Origin: Clarireedia homoeocarpa
Taxonomy: Eukaryota; Ascomycota; Leotiomycetes; Helotiales; Rutstroemiaceae
DNA: 60,248 bases
Assembly (NCBI GenBank): GCA_001465935.1
Contig: LNKV01000116.1
Coordinates: forward strand, 8,138 to 68,385
Direction of reading: 5' to 3'
Below the pieces are notes generated by a model that saw only the letters and a program-made list of their open reading frames with translations, had not been told where the DNA came from and searched no databases. A program made the position numbers and the translations under genes. Positions 57,000 through 60,248 of this stretch are shown piece by piece (positions within the stretch are counted from its first letter, which is position 1; every line of letters starts with the position of its first letter).

Positions 57000-57799
57000 T
57001 TGTTGTTTCGTTTGCTAGTGAGGGGTATGCCTCCTGATGATGGATATATATATTAAAGAAAAAATGGAAAGCCTTTCTTCAATTCCAGTGATATATATAT
57101 ATTTTGAACCTAGATATATATATACCAGATCTAAGTTATAATAATTGTGGCGTCACATTTCGTCTAACAATATAAGGACATATCTTCCATTGTACTTAGC
57201 TTGCATAATATGCGCATTTCATCACGTGTGTTCGGAATGCCCGATGTGCATTGCTGAAAAAGGAACCCTGAAAGGCACATTTGCTCTCCAAAAGTAACCT
57301 CGCAAGACGCCTAGTGAGGCTGAGTGGGGAATAATCACTACTGCGCCATATATTGTAATGAATACTTTGCGGTATATTGTGCCTACGTCTATCAGCCGCT
57401 GAGTGAAATATATAGGGTTCAGTTACCGCCCTATCATATATACAGAGGGCAGGGCCGGTTCATAATATAGATATCAAGTGTAGTTGAATTACTGAAGGTG
57501 ATGGTTAAGAGCCACCAAGTTTACAATACTTGTATGTAACCCTAGCTCGCTAGACCCAAAAAGGCAACCTGTGTACCCACCCCTCACTCATATTGTATTC
57601 GTATCTCAAGTCATTACCATAAGTCGTGTAACCACACCCACCTTAATTTTTTTCTTTCTTTTTCTTTTTGTCAGACTTTCATATATATTCTGCCTGTTTC
57701 ATATTTTGTTCGTCTCTTATCTTTTCATAGCTCTTATTTTAGTTCACAACCACTTGACTCTTATTTTCATTGCTATTAGCACCTTGTCGCTTCAAAAAT
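57000..57799. other. Shared 5' region of CorA-like and NLR genes
   Basis: 800 bp between divergent starts with TATATATATA tracts (57047-57125) and a long pyrimidine run (57647-57670) shortly before the NLR start. No gene seen. Confidence 0.45.
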
Positions 57800-60248
57800 A
57801 TGGATGCTCAATGTGAAGCCTCTGCTCAAGCCGTGAACAATAGCATAGCCAATCAGCCACTACAAACAAAGATCAATAATCTGATTGGCCAAATTCAGCA
57901 GCAACAGCAATATGATCAACCCAATAATGAAAGTGTATATTTGAGACATATTTTTGTCAAGGATATTTGGCCTTTTATCCATGGTGATTATCATGAAATG
58001 ACGAAAATCTTGAAGGAATTTCTTGAGACTAGTCTGAAGGAGGTTGATATCAGTGCTGAAGTTTCGGGCCGGGCCAAAGAGGTCGACTCAGTCAAGAAGA
58101 CACTAAAGCGTCGTGAAAGTTATCTCCTCCAACAGACCGGAAGAGGGTTTGAAAATATACAGGAGGTGTTTTATGAGATGCATGATCTTTCTGGACTTAG
58201 GATTGTGCTGGATTATCGGGAGGACCATCAAGCAGCCGATTCATTTATCCAAAAAACTTTCAAAGCACAAAAAGATCCAATCGACTTTGACCCTAACCGT
58301 GAAATCGGCCAATCTTGGAGGCAGCCGTGGTTTGGTGCTTACAAGACTCGGAATCATCGCGTCAGCCTTGCTGAAAACACAACAGACCTTTCTCAATACA
58401 CTAATGTTATGTTTGAGATACAGCTTACAACATTTTCGGACGATCTATACAACAAACTTGCACACGATCTATTGTATAAGGGTAAGCCTGGCTCTCTTAC
58501 TCCCCAAGAGGAGATGGTGATTGATCTATCGCACGGAGTGACTCAATGCTTTGAACTCTGCTTGAGGATACTCAGGGATAAACTGAAAGGAGACTCCCAC
58601 AAGGCGGGGGAATATACAGAAGGGAATGCGGATATCTCGTCGGAGATAGAGAATACACTTGGACCCAGACAGGCGGTGGAAGCTCGAGCCGCTATAGAAG
58701 CCTTTGAACAGAATGCAAGGGGAATAAAGTCGGTCCCATCTCTGCCGGGCGACAGCTTCACCAGAGAAGAAAGATGGGAGAGTATAATAAAGAGACTCGA
58801 GTAAGTAGTTGAAAAACTTGGTCAGTTGTAATCTCAATTTTGTTAACAGCTCACCAGAGTAATTCTCGAGAAGCATGAACTCGATCCGCTTCGATCCACG
58901 AAAGCCCAGGCATGCCTCGCAGACTTGCGGCCGACGGATCCACGTCATGACAAGAAGCGTATCGAGGACACCAAGGGTGGTTTACTAGAGGGCTTATATA
59001 ACTGGATCCTAGAAAACTCCGACTTCCGCCAATGGCGCAACGATCAGCAAAGCCGGCTGCTTTGGATCAAGGGCGATCCTGGCAAGGGCAAGACGATGCT
59101 GCTCTGCGGAGTTATCAATGAGCTAGGGAGGTCCAGGGCCAAATCGATTCTTCTATCGTACTTCTTCTGCCAGGCTACTGACTCCCGAATTAACTCCGCT
59201 ACAGCCGTGTTACGGGGTCTGATCTATTTGCTTGTTGACCAGCAGCCGTCTCTCATCTCGCATATACAGACAAAGTACGACCAGGCTGGTAAAACGCTCT
59301 TCGAGGATACAAATGCCTGGATTGCACTGTCCGAAATCTTCATGAATATTCTGCAAGACCCGAGCTTAGATTACGTGAACTTAATCGTCGATGCGCTCGA
59401 CGAATGCGTAGCAGACTTGCCAAAATTGTTGGACTTCATCGTGCAGACTTCCTCAATATCTCCTTGTATCAAGTGGATTATCTCTAGCCGCAACTGGCCA
59501 AACATCGAGAAGACGCTCGACACTGCAACGCAGAAGCTAAGGCTTTGTCTCGAGCTTAATGAAAAATCCATCTCTGCTGCTGTTGCGACATTTATCCAGT
59601 TCAAGGTGAAGTGGCTAGCAAAGCGAAACAAATACAGCAACGATACACAGGAAGCTGTCCAGCTGCATTTAACGCTAAACGCAAACGGTACTTTTCTTTG
59701 GGTGGCTTTGGTCTGTCAAGAGCTGTCCAATATTTCGGGATGGAAGGCTCGGCAGAAGTTGATAGCGTTTCCCCCTGGACTCGATGCCCTCTACCAGCGG
59801 ATGTTAGACCAAATCATGAATTCAGAAGATGCTGAGCTCTGTAAAAGTATACTGGCTATCGTTTCGGCTGTGTACCGGCCAGTTACGCTGGACGAGCTGG
59901 TGGCTTTTGTGGATATGCCTGACGGAGTTGCTGGCGATTATGAAGCTCTATCGGAGATCATAGGTCTTTGTGGCTCCTTTCTAACGCTTCGAGGACGCAC
60001 TATCTTCTTTGTTCATCAGTCTGCCAAAGACTTTTTAATTAAAAGGGCATCTAAAGATACATTTCTTCCTACAATAAACAATGTGCATAGCAGCATCTTT
60101 TTGCGATCATTACAGGCTATGTCTCGTATACTTCGACGTGATGTCTACAATCTACGCGCTCCCGGAATCTCTATCGACCAAGTCAAGCCGCCTGATCCAG
60201 ATCCACTAGCCGCAATACAGTACTCTTGTCTCTATTGGGTTGACCATC
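57800..60248 (+). CDS. NLR-type STAND protein: RelA/SpoT-like domain fused to NACHT (3' partial)
   Basis: Exons 57800-58800 and 58858 to the window edge (57-nt intron, GTAAGT..CCAG) give at least 797 residues, open to the end. After a Gln-rich start (QIQQQQQYDQ), residues ~95-240 form a RelA/SpoT-like nucleotidyltransferase fold: SGRAKEVDSVKKTLKRRE (the R-K-S loop), MHDLSGLRIVLDY (the DLxGxRI motif) and NVMFEIQLTTFSDDLY..AHDLLYK (the ExQ motif and following His). Then KKRIEDTKGGLLEGLYNWIL introduces NACHT: Walker A GDPGKGKT (about 405), Walker B LIVDALDEC (about 509), WIISSRN and FVHQSAKDFL. C-terminal repeats would follow outside the window. NACHT supplies ligand-gated oligomerisation; the RelA/SpoT part would be the effector, by analogy with alarmone-synthetase toxins. 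Activity is unproven but the key acidic and basic residues appear kept. Confidence 0.82.

Overview
The window looks like a chromosome segment from a filamentous ascomycete (Pezizomycotina). Genes have short introns (47-91 nt) with GT..AG ends and CTAAC/CTGAC-like branch points. The gene content is typical of these fungi: HET-domain proteins, a FunK1 kinase, a NACHT-type NLR, a fungal CorA-like protein, a heme-thiolate peroxidase and a PRC2 SUZ12 homologue. There is strong evidence of repeat-induced point mutation (RIP). A leotiomycete is plausible but is only an inference. All calls come from reading the sequence; no search was run.

Layout. 1-8690 is an almost pure AT block holding a RIP-destroyed Ty3/Gypsy retrotransposon on the minus strand (LTRs 1614-1828 and 8208-8424; RT, RNase H and integrase still readable). 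A one-base N join at 5511 sits inside it with a 179-bp duplication. 8693-26770 is a conventional genic region: peroxidase, TIM50, a 2EXR/F-box-like protein, a glycine-rich GRDP/DUF1399 protein, a TED1/CDC1-type phosphoesterase, and a divergent pair of Cys-rich single-pass membrane proteins. From about 26.8 kb onward the region becomes accessory: sparse genes, a compact foldback MITE, LINE remnants, and a HET gene (30952-33028). A Tad-like LINE (about 33.4-39.9 kb) follows, with stop codons that all look like CAA/CAG-to-TAA/TAG changes; it is interrupted by an LTR element and a 646-base N gap.

40696-43333 is the most unusual stretch. It is a ~2.6-kb unit carrying one OrsD/DUF3505-like zinc-finger ORF. 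Its plus strand has almost no CT dinucleotides: 3 in about 2.5 kb, in coding and non-coding parts alike, while AG is abundant. The depletion ends at a CATTTTGG end that mirrors CCAAAATG at the left edge. A decayed Tc1/mariner-type transposase abuts it.

The right third carries a second HET gene (44803-46749), SUZ12 with a C-terminal PHD-like finger (47744-50383), nested MITEs, a FunK1 kinase (51969-54597), a CorA-like protein (55448-56999) and, running off the right edge, an NLR in which a RelA/SpoT-like nucleotidyltransferase domain precedes a NACHT ATPase (57800-60248+).

Taken together, the left half is housekeeping: mitochondrial import, GPI/ER metallophosphoesterase, secreted peroxidase. 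The right half is a transposon-rich region with several genes of families tied to fungal non-self recognition (two HET, FunK1, NLR).
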